NCBI RefSeq assembly: GCF_019444005.1
Contig: NZ_CP049305.1
Span: 1 to 64,000 of the forward strand
Reading direction: 5' to 3'
Source of the DNA: Liquorilactobacillus nagelii DSM 13675
GTDB lineage: Bacteria > Bacillota > Bacilli > Lactobacillales > Lactobacillaceae
Length of the DNA stretch: 64,000 nucleotides
The translations under genes were made by a program, and so were the position numbers. The notes under the pieces were generated by a model that saw only the letters and a list, made by a program, of their open reading frames with translations, made no database searches and was not told the DNA's origin. Position 1 is the stretch's first letter. Every line of letters starts with the position of its first letter. Below are positions 10,564 to 18,943 of the stretch, piece after piece.

Positions 10564-11013
10564 CTATTGATCGGCAACTTTTTTCAATAATCGTTTCATC
10601 TCCGTGATCTCTTCACGTTGCGTTTTAGCGATCTTCTGTGCGAGGGCTTTGACTTCCGGATCGCTGAGTTGCGCGCGTTCACTGGTTAGAATCGCGGTCG
10701 AGTGATGGGGGATCATTTCTTGCAACCAAGCTGCATCGTGCACGGTCGCTTGGCTACGAACTAGATAAAGCGAGCCAGCAAATATCACCGCACTACCAAG
10801 TAGGATCAGGCGGTTCAAACGTTTATTCTGGTACATTGACCACATGAATAACAGCATTACAATGGCCATGGTGGCGCCCATAATTAGCGCCATATACAGT
10901 CGCGTTTGGCTTAGAAAAATATCATCTAATTGGAACACATTAAGGTACATTAACCCATACATAATAACTGTAGAGACAAGAATCATCAGTAAAAATTTCG
11001 TGTATTGTTTCAT
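10564..11013 (-). CDS. DUF305-type membrane protein
   Basis: About 149 residues from ATG 11013, chosen because GAGGAGGACGTC sits directly in front; a longer open frame upstream lacks a ribosome site. Three membrane segments cover residues ~7-85. They are followed by an external or cytoplasmic helical domain with WLQEMIPHHSTAILTSERA, the DUF305 hallmark (MIPHHxxAI). DUF305 proteins are often near metal or copper genes and the His pair could bind metal, but function is not established. It ends convergent with the truncated transporter. The copy is at 61089-61538. Confidence 0.8.
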   Translation of the reverse strand: MKQYTKFLLMILVSTVIMYGLMYLNVFQLDDIFLSQTRLYMALIMGATMAIVMLLFMWSMYQNKRLNRLILLGSAVIFAGSLYLVRSQATVHDAAWLQEMIPHHSTAILTSERAQLSDPEVKALAQKIAKTQREEITEMKRLLKKVADQ

Positions 11014-11124
11014 GACGTCCTCCTCGCTTTCGCTGGCTTTATTTTGACTATAACAAAAAAAATAGGGTAGCGTCAAGAATCTTGTGTAAATGAAATGCCT
11101 TCGTACATATAATATGTATCTAAC

Positions 11125-11373
11125 TTAAATAAATGATGCTTCCAAGGTGTCCTGGAGTCCTTTGAACCCTCGGTGGATCCGCTTCAGAGACTTCTCGTTA
11201 TAAGCATTAAACTGAGAAACCAGGAAGCGATCCAGTGAATCTTCCGTTGGAAATTGTTCTTTGTGGTGGGTGGTGCGCTTGAGATGCTTGTTAAAGTTCT
11301 CAATCAAGTTAGTGGAGTAGAGTGATTGCCGAACGGCTGGTGGAAAGTCCATGAAAGTGAGCAGATTCGGCAT
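11125..11373 (-). pseudogene. IS256-family transposase, C-terminal fragment
   Basis: 82 codons. They carry the third part of the IS256 transposase with the STNLIENFNK..RT motif and probably the final catalytic Glu. It is separated from the main part by one frameshift. Confidence 0.85.
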
Positions 11374-11438
11374 TTTAAGCAGATCTTTGATTAACTTGGG
11401 ATAGGTACGATGCCAGTTGTTGGCGAACTCATTCAGTT

Positions 11439-12299
11439 TCAGTTCGGCTGCTTCACGATTGGCAGCTCGATGAACTTGTTTAAGTCATTGATCACGGCCT
11501 TACGGTCTTTCACACGAACTTTGTTCATCAAATTACGCCCAACATGAACCAGGCAACGTTGTCGTTTGGCTTTAGGGAAATGCCGATTCAAGCCTTCATC
11601 CAAACCAACTAACCCATCGGCCACAAACAACAGCACATCTTTAACGCCCTGCTTGATCAAGGTTCCCAGCAGTTCAGTCCAGATTCCAGTCGATTCCGTT
11701 GGCGCCACTTGGTAGTTCAGCACTTCTTTCGTACCATCTGGACGAATGCCAATCGCAATATGAACGGCTTCTTTTTGAACGGTATCCCGCTTTAACGGCA
11801 AGTAAGTGGCATCTAAGAAGATGGCCGCATATTGTGAAGCCAGTCGACGTTGCTGGAAAGCTTGAACCTGTTCATTGACGGCTTTAGTCATGTTGGAAAC
11901 CGTGGCTTTGGAGTAGTGAGCACCGTACATTTTCTCAATGAGTTCGGCAATTTCAGCAGTGGTAATTCCCTTGGTATACAACTGAATGACCGTTGTTTCT
12001 AAATTATCACTGTGCCGACCGTAGGCTGGCAAGGTATGATTTTCAAACCGGCCATTGCGATCTCGAGGAATGGTTAAGTTAAGTTGGCCGTACTTCGTAT
12101 CAAACGAGCGCTCATAACTGCCGTTGCGGTTATTACCAGTGTTAATCCCAGCGTATGAGTAGCGTTCGTAACCCAAAAACTCTGCCAATTCGGTTTGAAG
12201 CAGCTGGTTAATCGCAATTTCGAGGTGGTGACGAAAAACTTCGTCCAAATCTTGCTTTTGGGCTAGTGCAGCGATAATTTCTGTGGTAAGTTCATTCAT
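11439..12299 (-). pseudogene. IS256-family transposase, N-terminal two thirds
   Basis: Residues 1-280 match Mutator/IS256 transposases, including two of the acidic catalytic positions expected in LDATY and VADGL. The frame is lost after DLNKFIELPIV, and the correct sequence (ANREAAELKLNEFANNWH) is found in another frame. The gene starts just inside the IS end, with GGAGGCATTCCCC before ATG. Confidence 0.85.
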
Positions 12300-12404
12300 G
12301 GGGAATGCCTCCTGTGATGTTTTCTGTGGTTACTAAATATCATAAGGGAAGGCATTCCCTATTTCTATACAATTCAGAAATCTTTTATGCATTTACACAA
12401 GATA

Positions 12405-12883
12405 TTTTACGCTCTCTTTTGTTTACAAAATTCAACTATTTGAGTTTTTATGTTGATTAGATCTATAATAAAGTTTAGATGGGGGTAAGTATAATATAGA
12501 TTCTTTAGTTTCTGTATTGTCATATCAGTTCAACAACCATTTGGATAAGGTTATTGTACCTTTATTTTTTTTATTATTTAAATAATGCCATTCTTATGTA
12601 TCCAACTAGCCATAAGTAAACTATTTTCTTTGTTGATAAAATGAAAGCCGGGTGAATTTTAAAATCGAGTTCTGCATTTGTTTGAAACAAAATCACATAC
12701 CTTAGCTGTCTGTACTTTTGTTACAACTGCATTATTGTGTTTTAAATTTTTTATAATTAACAAATGCGGTGTAACTATTTTTAGAATTTTTAAGTTAATT
12801 AACAATTACTGACTCACTAATACAACTTATTTAAGATTACATCAGATTAATGTTGGCTTCATAAAATGAAAGGATGAATTATC
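12405..12883. other. AT-rich intergenic stretch
   Basis: No convincing gene was seen between the IS256 end and the glycosyltransferase. It is AT-rich with many T runs. AAAGGATGAATTATC directly before GTG 12884 is the ribosome site. A promoter could lie near 12820-12850, but no clear -35/-10 pair stands out. Confidence 0.6.
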
Positions 12884-13978
12884 GTGAAAATAACATTAAT
12901 AACACAGTATTTAGAGGGACATGGCGGTACCGAAAGAGTCATTTCGAACTTGGTCAACGAAGATTTAAAAAATGAATATCAGGTTTTGATCCCTAAAAGC
13001 GGAAAACCTGAATGGCTCCAATGGATTACACGTACTACCGGCTACCAACTTAAAATTTGCCATGCACAAGATACACAAGCACAAAAAGAGTTTATTGAAA
13101 AAAATGTTTTAGCAGCAGAACCAGATATCGTTTTGGGACTCGAAGGCAGAGCTTGTGTAACTGCCTATCAGATCAGGAAAAAATATGACCTTCATTATAA
13201 AATTGTTTCTTGGGGACATACCTCCATTGCTGAATCAAACATTTTTGCTCGTCAAGAACTTGCTTTCTCAGAATATCATCTTGCAATTAGTACAGGGATA
13301 AAAAAACAGTTGATCAAACTCGGGGTCCCAGCCCAAAAAATCTTTCTGATCTATAATCCTATCCGCACTGTAAATAAGAAAACAATCAGCACACCTAAAG
13401 CTAACGCTCCTTTCCATGCAATTTTTATTGGAAGAATATTGTTGGATGATCAAAAAAATGTACGTATGCTTCTTGAATCAATGGCACAGCTTAATATTCC
13501 TTGGAAACTGGACATCTTTGGCAAGGGAGCTGATCTTCCAAAAGCAAAAACATTAGCAAATGATTTGCATATTTCACAAAACATTAACTGGCAAGGTTGG
13601 ATGCCTAATCCTTGGGAAGCAATTAATGAAGCTGATTGCCTGCTGCTCTGTTCAAAATATGAGGGATTCCCAATGGTTGTTATTGAAGCTGCTTCTTATG
13701 GCTTGCCAATTGTTTCAACAAACTGTCCTACTGGACCGGCAGACATCATTAATTCCCACAATGGAATTTTAACTCCAATGAACGACCAAAAAGCTTTTAT
13801 AGCTGCATGCCGGCAAATCTATCGTTTGCGTGGTAAATATAATCATACAGATATCAAAAAAACAGTTTTGAAATTTGATATTTCTCGCTATATTAAGCAC
13901 ATAGAAAACATCTATAACTTAATTGCTGCTGATAATAAAAACACAGATAAATCAGCCATTAAACTTTCTTCTTTATAA
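12884..13978 (+). CDS. GT4-family glycosyltransferase
   Basis: A 364-residue GT-B fold retaining glycosyltransferase. The N-terminal Rossmann half starts MKITLITQYLEGHGGTERVISNL with the Gly-rich GGTER loop. The C-terminal half has the group 1 glycosyltransferase signature: AIFIGRILLDDQKNVRMLLES, then the EX7E region YEGFPMVVIEAASYGLPIVST, where two Glu contact the donor sugar nucleotide. It starts at GTG. Such enzymes build poly- or exo-polysaccharide or glycolipid; the acceptor cannot be told. It stands alone between two insertion sequences, so it looks like the survivor of a broken polysaccharide cluster. The copy at 63409 is cut by the window end. Confidence 0.85.
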   Translation: MKITLITQYLEGHGGTERVISNLVNEDLKNEYQVLIPKSGKPEWLQWITRTTGYQLKICHAQDTQAQKEFIEKNVLAAEPDIVLGLEGRACVTAYQIRKKYDLHYKIVSWGHTSIAESNIFARQELAFSEYHLAISTGIKKQLIKLGVPAQKIFLIYNPIRTVNKKTISTPKANAPFHAIFIGRILLDDQKNVRMLLESMAQLNIPWKLDIFGKGADLPKAKTLANDLHISQNINWQGWMPNPWEAINEADCLLLCSKYEGFPMVVIEAASYGLPIVSTNCPTGPADIINSHNGILTPMNDQKAFIAACRQIYRLRGKYNHTDIKKTVLKFDISRYIKHIENIYNLIAADNKNTDKSAIKLSSL

Positions 13979-13980
13979 TA

Positions 13981-15516
13981 GGTTCTTTATCAAGTGGTAC
14001 TGATGAAATGAATTATTAAAAATAATAAGCAATTGGTCTACTTGGTCAAGCTGCTTGTTCCTGAATGGAATGAGCAGCTTTTTTAATGTGACTATGAAAA
14101 TTCAAACTGACATAACTATTCTTTAATTCGATGAGAAGACGTAAACGGAAGTTTTCAAAGTTCCGGAAACCGTAAGCAGTCTTTTTAATGGCTTTGATCT
14201 TGTTGTTTGTTCCTTCCACGGGTCCATTAGAAAAGGTCGTCTGAAAGCTGTTCTTGATTTCTTGTAGATGTTTACGCAAGGTACGATTAGTTTTTTTGAT
14301 GGGCTCAGGCATGCCTGCAGCTGAACGTGTTAGACTTTCTAAGAGCCTTGGATCTCGCTGCTGGACAGCTTGTAAAAGTGTTTGATAATAAACGTAAGCT
14401 TGTCGCAAAGCGGAGGACATATTTAATAAACGCTCCACAATATCCTGTTCACATAACTGCATATTACGAAAGTTTCTGCTTTTACGATAGGTTTTAAAAT
14501 CAAGTTTGGTCGAGTCTTTAGTTAACAATTTCCAATAATGTTTCAAAGCACGTGCGTTGTGCGAACCCTGTCCCGCCTGTTTCATGGTTTGTGTCCGAAC
14601 TAAGTTTAAGGCCCGATAAGCTTGGGTTACGACATGGAAGCGGTCGGCAATGATCAGCGCTTGCGGAAAGATCTCATGGATCAAGGATCGATAAGGCGAG
14701 TACAGATCAACTGTGACCGTTTGGACTGCCCAGCGAGCTTGACGGTCATATTGTAAAAAGTAACTTCGTAAGTATGTATTATGCCGAGAACGCACGATAT
14801 CTAACGTGCGGCGTGTCGCAATGTCCATGACAATGATACTCATGCCGCTACTAGAAAAGTTGCCCGCTTTAAAGTCGTCAAAAGCGATATTTTGCGGTAA
14901 GAAATGATGATTGGGCCTTAAGTAAGTTGAGAGCTCTTGCGCAAAGCGCATCACTGTCATTCCAGAGATCCCAAAATCAGCGGCAATATCTTTTTGTGAG
15001 ATATTCTGGTCTAATTTAGAAATAGCCTGATATTTAACGGCTTGTGAGATTTGGTCGTTAGCCTTGACGTCCTTGATCTCCGCAAGTTTTGTAATAGTTT
15101 TAGGGCAGGCAGCTGAAGCCGGGCAGAGATATTTTTGTTTGCGGATCGAAAAAACATTTGTGATCCCACCCGAAGGCAAACCGAGCATCTCAACGGTTTT
15201 AAAACCGTTGTAGCGCATTTTTTGACCACAAACTGGGCAAGCACAAGGATAAGATTGCCGCAAATGGATCTTGCGGACTTTTTTATGTTGGTAAAATCCT
15301 GCAGCTATCACTTTATTCTTATATTTTGGATCAAATTCCAGGTGTGAGTCTTTAATTCCCAATAGATCCAGTGTACAATTCTTCATGTAGGACATTCCTT
15401 TCAGTGTAGGGATTGTTTCTTTGAGATGAAGTGTGTCTTCATCTCTATTTTTTTATCATAAAACAAAATTGGTACTGAGAGAAGATTTTTCTATCAGTAC
15501 CAAATATTATAGAACC
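13981..15516 (-). mobile_element. ISL3-family insertion sequence
   Basis: Imperfect inverted repeats start GGTTCTTTATCAAGTGGTAC (left) and GGTTCTATAATATTTGGTAC (right, reverse strand). They enclose one full transposase. No target duplication of 8 bp is visible at the flanks. The right side cuts into an AP2-type gene. Confidence 0.85.
14046..15386 (-). CDS. ISL3-family transposase
   Basis: 446 residues from ATG 15386. It has an N-terminal zinc-ribbon-like CxxC pairs region (CACPVCGQKM and YLCPASAACPK), a helix-turn-helix (KDIAADFGISGMTVMRF), then the DDE domain. There are acidic residues in IAFDDFKAG, VDLYSPYRSLIHEIFPQALIIADRFHV and the final GPVEGTNNKIKAIKKTAYGFRN. The length is normal and the frame is intact, so the element may be active. 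Confidence 0.9.
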   Translation of the reverse strand: MKNCTLDLLGIKDSHLEFDPKYKNKVIAAGFYQHKKVRKIHLRQSYPCACPVCGQKMRYNGFKTVEMLGLPSGGITNVFSIRKQKYLCPASAACPKTITKLAEIKDVKANDQISQAVKYQAISKLDQNISQKDIAADFGISGMTVMRFAQELSTYLRPNHHFLPQNIAFDDFKAGNFSSSGMSIIVMDIATRRTLDIVRSRHNTYLRSYFLQYDRQARWAVQTVTVDLYSPYRSLIHEIFPQALIIADRFHVVTQAYRALNLVRTQTMKQAGQGSHNARALKHYWKLLTKDSTKLDFKTYRKSRNFRNMQLCEQDIVERLLNMSSALRQAYVYYQTLLQAVQQRDPRLLESLTRSAAGMPEPIKKTNRTLRKHLQEIKNSFQTTFSNGPVEGTNNKIKAIKKTAYGFRNFENFRLRLLIELKNSYVSLNFHSHIKKAAHSIQEQAA

Positions 15517-15989
15517 CAGTTTTAAGACAATCCGTTGGTGTTAAGAAGGGATCGGGTACTACATGGTTTTGTAAATGTGATTGTGGTAATTATACCGACG
15601 TGGCAAGCACAAAACTTATTCAAGGAACTACCAAGAGTTGTGGTTGTCAATTAAAGAAGGCACGAGAAAAATGGAAAAATATTTACAAAGATGAAAAGAT
15701 ACAAGAGAAGATAAAAAAAACTTTTAGAAAAAATGACGGTCGTGAAAAAAATACTAAACTATCTATATTGGAACTAGCAACAAGCGACAAATTAAAGGCA
15801 AATAATTCTAGTGGTGTAACAGGGGTTTCTTATAGTAAACGTGATAAGAGGTGGCGTAGCTATATCACAGTAAAACATATACGCTACGAGCTAGGATATT
15901 TTAAAGATAAGGAAAGTGCAATCCAAGCTCGAAAAAAAGCTGAAAAAGAATTAGTTGAACCCATTTTAAAAAAATACAAAAATAAATAA
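15517..15989 (+). pseudogene. AP2-domain protein, 5' end removed by ISL3
   Basis: The open frame runs from the ISL3 border. It carries WFCKCDCGNYTDVAST...SCGCQLKK, a Cys-rich segment typical of AP2/HNH-type phage proteins. An AP2 DNA-binding domain follows (NNSSGVTGVSYSKRDKRWRS...YELGYFKDKESAIQARKKAE). The expected N-terminus is missing. The same C-terminal residues (AEKELVEP..KYK) occur as a relic at 51284-51338, also next to a type I toxin locus. Confidence 0.75.
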
Positions 15990-16091
15990 AAAATTCATAG
16001 CCTTTATAAGACACGAAATAGATTTGTTATAAAAAATAAGCTGAAAAATACCTTACTACCCAATTTTTTACAGACATGATATAATAGAAGC

Positions 16092-16208
16092 AGAAAAAGA
16101 AGCCTTGCTTGAACAAGACTTCCCATGTAGAACCGTTTAAGACGGTGGCATAACTTAATACGATTAAATAACCGCTAGCTTGCCAGAGCTAAGGCGGTTA
16201 TTTTTTTT
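16092..16208 (+). ncRNA. Antisense RNA (antitoxin) of type I TA locus B
   Basis: A TATAAT at 16080-16085 would start a short RNA at about 16092. It contains a GAAGCCTTG..-type hairpin, a CCGTTTAAGACGG stem, and a terminator (stem around 16169-16200 followed by eight T). It converges on the minus-strand toxin gene and shares the terminator region with it, as in Fst/par-type loci. Ends are inferred. Confidence 0.6.
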
Positions 16209-16302
16209 GCTGATTTTTAATCAACTCAACAACTAATGCGATTAAGGCCACGATAAAAGTACCGAAAGCCAGCATTAATTGTAAAGCGTCCGAAACGGAC
16301 AC
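16198..16302 (-). CDS. Hol_Tox-like small hydrophobic type I toxin (locus B)
   Basis: A 34-residue peptide starting at GTG 16302 with AAAGGAG eight bases before it. It begins MSVSDALQLMLAFGTFIVAL, followed by one membrane helix and a basic tail (KNQQKK). This fits the 'putative holin-like toxin' group of type I toxins, which insert into the membrane and depolarise it when their antisense RNA is lost. The gene ends in the terminator hairpin shared with the convergent RNA. The GTG start is unusual among the three loci here. Confidence 0.75.
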   Translation of the reverse strand: MSVSDALQLMLAFGTFIVALIALVVELIKNQQKK

Positions 16303-16534
16303 TTGGGCTACTCCTTTCCTAGAATGTGAGTTTATAGTTTTTACACCATAAGCACCACCCCCTTTAAGGAAATAGTCACCGCCTTAACTTCTCTACTTGA
16401 ACTATTATACAGGATAACTAGTAATTTACCTATTGATGATTAATGTTATATTACCTTAATAGGCATTGAAACATTGCATTTAAGTTTTATTGTGTATAAC
16501 GATGTTACACAAATTAAATCGGTGGTGGTTTAAA

Positions 16535-16951
16535 ATGAAAAAAATTTATTTTTTATGTACAGGAAATTCTTGTCGCAGTCAAATGGCTGAAGGATATGCC
16601 AAAAGTATACTATCGCCCGATATTTTTGAGATAGAAAGCGCGGGTATTGAAACGCATGGACTAAATCCAAATGCTGTTAAAGTTATGGCTGAAGACGGAG
16701 TAGATATTAGTAGCCACTACTCTAAATTAATTGATCTAAGGTATTTTAATACTTCAGATTTAGTTATTACTTTATGTGGTGATGCAAAGGATAAATGTCC
16801 TATGCTTCCCCCGCAAACAAAAAGTTTACACTGGCCTTTATCTGACCCAGCGCAAGCAACAGGAACATTAGAAGAGCAACTAGAAGTATTCCGTAAGGTT
16901 CGTGACGAGATTAAAAAATTAATTATAGATTTAAATGACCACTTTCATTGA
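16535..16951 (+). CDS. arsC: Arsenate reductase / low-molecular-weight phosphatase family
   Basis: 139 residues from ATG 16535. The P-loop CTGNSCRSQ at residues 8-16 (CX5R-type) and the [12 protein letters not shown] region with a second Cys fit thioredoxin-coupled arsenate reductases, which use three Cys to turn arsenate into arsenite. DPAQATGT is also family-typical. A third Cys in the usual spacing after the second is not visible, so it may act through another partner or be a phosphatase. There is no arsB/acr3 or arsR next to it, so it is an orphan resistance gene. A hairpin (AAGCGACATAACTCAACG.. with T-run near 16960-16993) follows as terminator. Confidence 0.75.
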   Translation: MKKIYFLCTGNSCRSQMAEGYAKSILSPDIFEIESAGIETHGLNPNAVKVMAEDGVDISSHYSKLIDLRYFNTSDLVITLCGDAKDKCPMLPPQTKSLHWPLSDPAQATGTLEEQLEVFRKVRDEIKKLIIDLNDHFH

Positions 16952-16993
16952 TTACAGAAAAGCGACATAACTCAACGATTGTGTCGCTTTTTT

Positions 16994-17326
16994 AATACCA
17001 TGTAATTAATGGTCTTAGCATATGTTATAATTTATCGCCCTAATTATGATAGGAAAACTTATGCAAAATCTAATAAACTTGATGTCAAAATACAGTATAG
17101 TAACAAAAAAGATACTCTGAAAATTAAGCAGAGTACCTTTCTGTTGATATTAGTGGATGTTTTTCGGATGATGAGGATTAATCATATTTTGAATGTAGTT
17201 AGTTACCTAATATTTTTTTCTTCACGATTCAAAACTTTAACCTGATTTGCTTGATTTGGGTGTTTCTTGAGATAACTTATTATTTATAACTGAATGCTTA
17301 TTCTCATTGATTTTGTTTGTTGAATT
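16994..17326. other. AT-rich intergenic stretch between arsC and the partition operon
   Basis: No supported gene. The open frame at 17009-17245 has no ribosome site or family likeness. The stretch 17110-17145 has a 'gatactctgaaaatt..cagagtacc' inverted repeat that could end a transcript. Confidence 0.5.
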
Positions 17327-17605
17327 TTATTTTTCATTTTGTTTTAACATAAGCAGGATCGTTTCTTTTTGCCGTTGAGAAACATTATTATCCAAGTAGG
17401 TTTTACACATCTGATTAACTAAATCGTACATCTTAGTATCGGTAACGACAGACATACTTTTAATTAAGTCATATACAGGTGGATCAACCTTAATGGTCTT
17501 TCGTTCGTTAGCCTTATATTCTTTTTTGATTGAAAGATTTCTGCTAACATCGGCAGTATTTTTGATGTTTGGTTGAACATTGTTATCCCTCTTCAGTAAA
17601 GCCAC
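17327..17605 (-). CDS. Small ribbon-helix-helix partition partner (ParB/omega-like)
   Basis: 92 residues. The N-terminus is unstructured and polar; residues ~35-75 (RKTIKVDPPVYDLIKSMSVVTDTK..) look like a ribbon-helix-helix DNA-binding fold. It overlaps parA by 23 bp and lies downstream on the same strand, the usual place for the centromere-binding partner of ParA in type Ib systems. It should bind the repeat array upstream of parA and repress the operon. Confidence 0.7.
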   Translation of the reverse strand: MALLKRDNNVQPNIKNTADVSRNLSIKKEYKANERKTIKVDPPVYDLIKSMSVVTDTKMYDLVNQMCKTYLDNNVSQRQKETILLMLKQNEK

Positions 17606-18488
17606 TAAGCGTCAGCCCCTTTCCTTTTTCAGTGAGCCTATTATTATTAATAAATTCATGTTCATATTTAAAATCTACGACATCACCAGTTTTTTCAAAA
17701 GATTTGATTCTTAATAATAATTCTTTGAATATATCTGCATATAGTGCAAAAATTCTTTTATCATGAAAGTCTTCAAATTGAATTCCTTGTGCTGTGTACC
17801 ATTCCAATCTAGCATGATTGTTAATAATGTTATTAAATACGTTATCACGGCCAAAATATTTTATGGTTTCATCAACTATTTTTTGCTGTAAAGGTCTACG
17901 CGCCTGTAAAAGAACTGGCAAGACACCAGCAACTTGAACATTAATCATATTCCCAAAATCATTTACCAAAGTTTGTAAATATGTAAGAATAAGACGCTTT
18001 GATCCATCGAAAGCAAATTGTTGTGTCTCTTGAATAACAATAACATAGTCGGCACAAACCATAGCATTATCGACTTTAATATCTGTGGAAGGTGGAACAT
18101 CAATGAAAATAAATTCATAGTTATCTTTGATCTGATCTAAAAGTTTTTTTAAATAGAAGGTCTTATCTGTTAATGATTTAAACTTTTTATCCAGGAATTC
18201 GGTATAGTTACGCATGTCATAGTCGCACCCAATTAAATCTATCTTCGGAGCTAAGTGTACAATTCCTTGCGACAGGTCTTCTTTTTCCAAGCAGGCCATT
18301 AAAGTGTTTGGAATTTCAGGATTTCCGAAAGTCTTTGATAAAAACTGAGTTGCATTCCCCTGTAGATCTGTATCTATGACTAACACTTTTTTATTAAATA
18401 CGGTGGCGGCCACTACTGCTTCCATTACTGTGTCTGTTGTTTTACCTACGCCACCCTTTTGTTGAGCGTTAATTATTGTATACGTCAT
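17583..18488 (-). CDS. parA: ParA-family partition ATPase
   Basis: 301 residues. The deviant Walker A KGGVGKTT lies at residues ~11-18, followed by VLVIDTDLQGNATQFL (Walker A') and FIFIDVPPSTDIKVDNAM (Walker B region). Actin-independent ParA proteins bind DNA nonspecifically in the ATP state and pull plasmid copies apart. It has no N-terminal helix-turn-helix, as expected for type Ib. It starts at ATG 18488 and faces away from the repeat array. Confidence 0.9.
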   Translation of the reverse strand: MTYTIINAQQKGGVGKTTDTVMEAVVAATVFNKKVLVIDTDLQGNATQFLSKTFGNPEIPNTLMACLEKEDLSQGIVHLAPKIDLIGCDYDMRNYTEFLDKKFKSLTDKTFYLKKLLDQIKDNYEFIFIDVPPSTDIKVDNAMVCADYVIVIQETQQFAFDGSKRLILTYLQTLVNDFGNMINVQVAGVLPVLLQARRPLQQKIVDETIKYFGRDNVFNNIINNHARLEWYTAQGIQFEDFHDKRIFALYADIFKELLLRIKSFEKTGDVVDFKYEHEFINNNRLTEKGKGLTLSGFTEEG

Positions 18489-18576
18489 TTAGACACCTCC
18501 ATTAAATACATAGTAAGTCAATTTTATTTAAAAGTAAAGTAAAATGTAGTAAATCTCCTTTATACTTGTTTATCAA

Positions 18577-18837
18577 AAAGAGAAAAAGAGATTATGCTCC
18601 TAAGAGAAAAGGAGAAAAAGAGATTAATCTCCTATTCTCTTAGTACCTTAAGAGAAAAGGAGATTAAGAGAATAAACACTATAAAAAGGCCTTCTAATCA
18701 ATAATAATAATTTAAAAAGGAGAAAAAGAGATTAAGAGAAAAAGAGATTAGTGTAAAAAGAGATTAAGAGAAAAGGAGAATAGTGTACTAAGAGAAAAGG
18801 AGAATAGTGTACTAAGAGAAAAGGAGAATAGTGTACT
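18577..18837. repeat. Purine-rich direct-repeat array, candidate centromere (parC) or iterons
   Basis: Three exact 24-bp units stand head to tail at 18766-18837; each starts AAGAGAAAAGG and ends TAGTGTACT. Upstream there are many degenerate copies of the core AAGAGAAAARGAGATT at 18577-18765, some in inverted form. The array lies about 90 bp upstream of parA, where the partner protein of ParA should bind. Iterons for a replication initiator are the alternative, but no initiator gene adjoins it. Confidence 0.8.
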
Positions 18838-18870
18838 AAATTATCAAAAGGTGATTTTTTGCATAATAGC

Positions 18871-18899
18871 TTTACACTAGAGATGAAAAGGAGTAATCT
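18871..18899 (+). promoter_or_regulatory. Possible promoter of the structured RNA
   Basis: TTTACA (18871-18876), a 17-bp spacer and TAATCT (18894-18899). The -10 is poor. It would place the start near 18906, directly before a very stable hairpin. An internal promoter cannot be excluded. Confidence 0.3.
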
Positions 18900-18907
18900 A
18901 TAAATAA

Positions 18908-18943
18908 CAAAAAGAAGCTTATCTATTGATAGATAAGCTTCTA
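18908..18943 (-). terminator. Hairpin with minus-strand T-run (terminator, or 5' cap hairpin of the plus RNA)
   Basis: A perfect 13-bp stem (AGAAGCTTATCTA / TAGATAAGCTTCT) with a 4-base loop. Read on the minus strand it is followed by TTTTTG, as in an intrinsic terminator for leftward transcription. On the plus strand it lacks a T-run and could protect the 5' end of a long RNA. Confidence 0.65.

Larger units (their letters stand above)
11078..12404 (-). mobile_element. IS256-family insertion sequence with a frameshifted transposase
   Basis: Terminal inverted repeats share ATCTTGTGTAAATG (near 11079-11092 and 12390-12403). The transposase starts at 12299 and reads 286 residues, with the mutator-type core (LDATYLPLKRD, VLLFVADGLVGLDEGL, FPKAKRQRCLVHVGRNL). 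It then runs out of frame near 11460. The last part continues at 11373-11125 (TNLIENFNKHLKRTTHHKEQFPTEDS). One indel would rejoin them into a ~390-residue protein of normal length. Both repeat copies show the same break. The copy is at 61603-62929. Confidence 0.9.
1..13475. repeat. Left copy of the long terminal repeat of the contig
   Basis: This stretch matches 50504-64000 from end to end. The offset is 50503 at the start and 50525 from about 5.8 kb onward. The difference comes from more than 20 one- or two-base indels, mostly in homopolymers (for example near 88, 440, 1794, 2670, 3241, 3503, 4150, 4825, 5000, 5740). They break clcA, tnpR, the IS3 orfA and IS30 transposases, and the EVE-type gene, all of which (or longer versions of which) read through in the right copy. 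Downstream of 5.8 kb the compared genes have identical lengths and products. This is the usual look of a circular molecule assembled past its own start, with an unpolished contig end. A real tandem duplication is less likely. Confidence 0.9.

Noticed and set aside
16994..17326. tRNA or small RNA gene
   Set aside because: No cloverleaf or T-loop sequence (GTTCGANNC) seen; only AT-rich sequence with a weak inverted repeat.
18577..18837. CRISPR array
   Set aside because: The repeats are directly adjacent, purine-rich and without unique spacers, and no cas gene is present.
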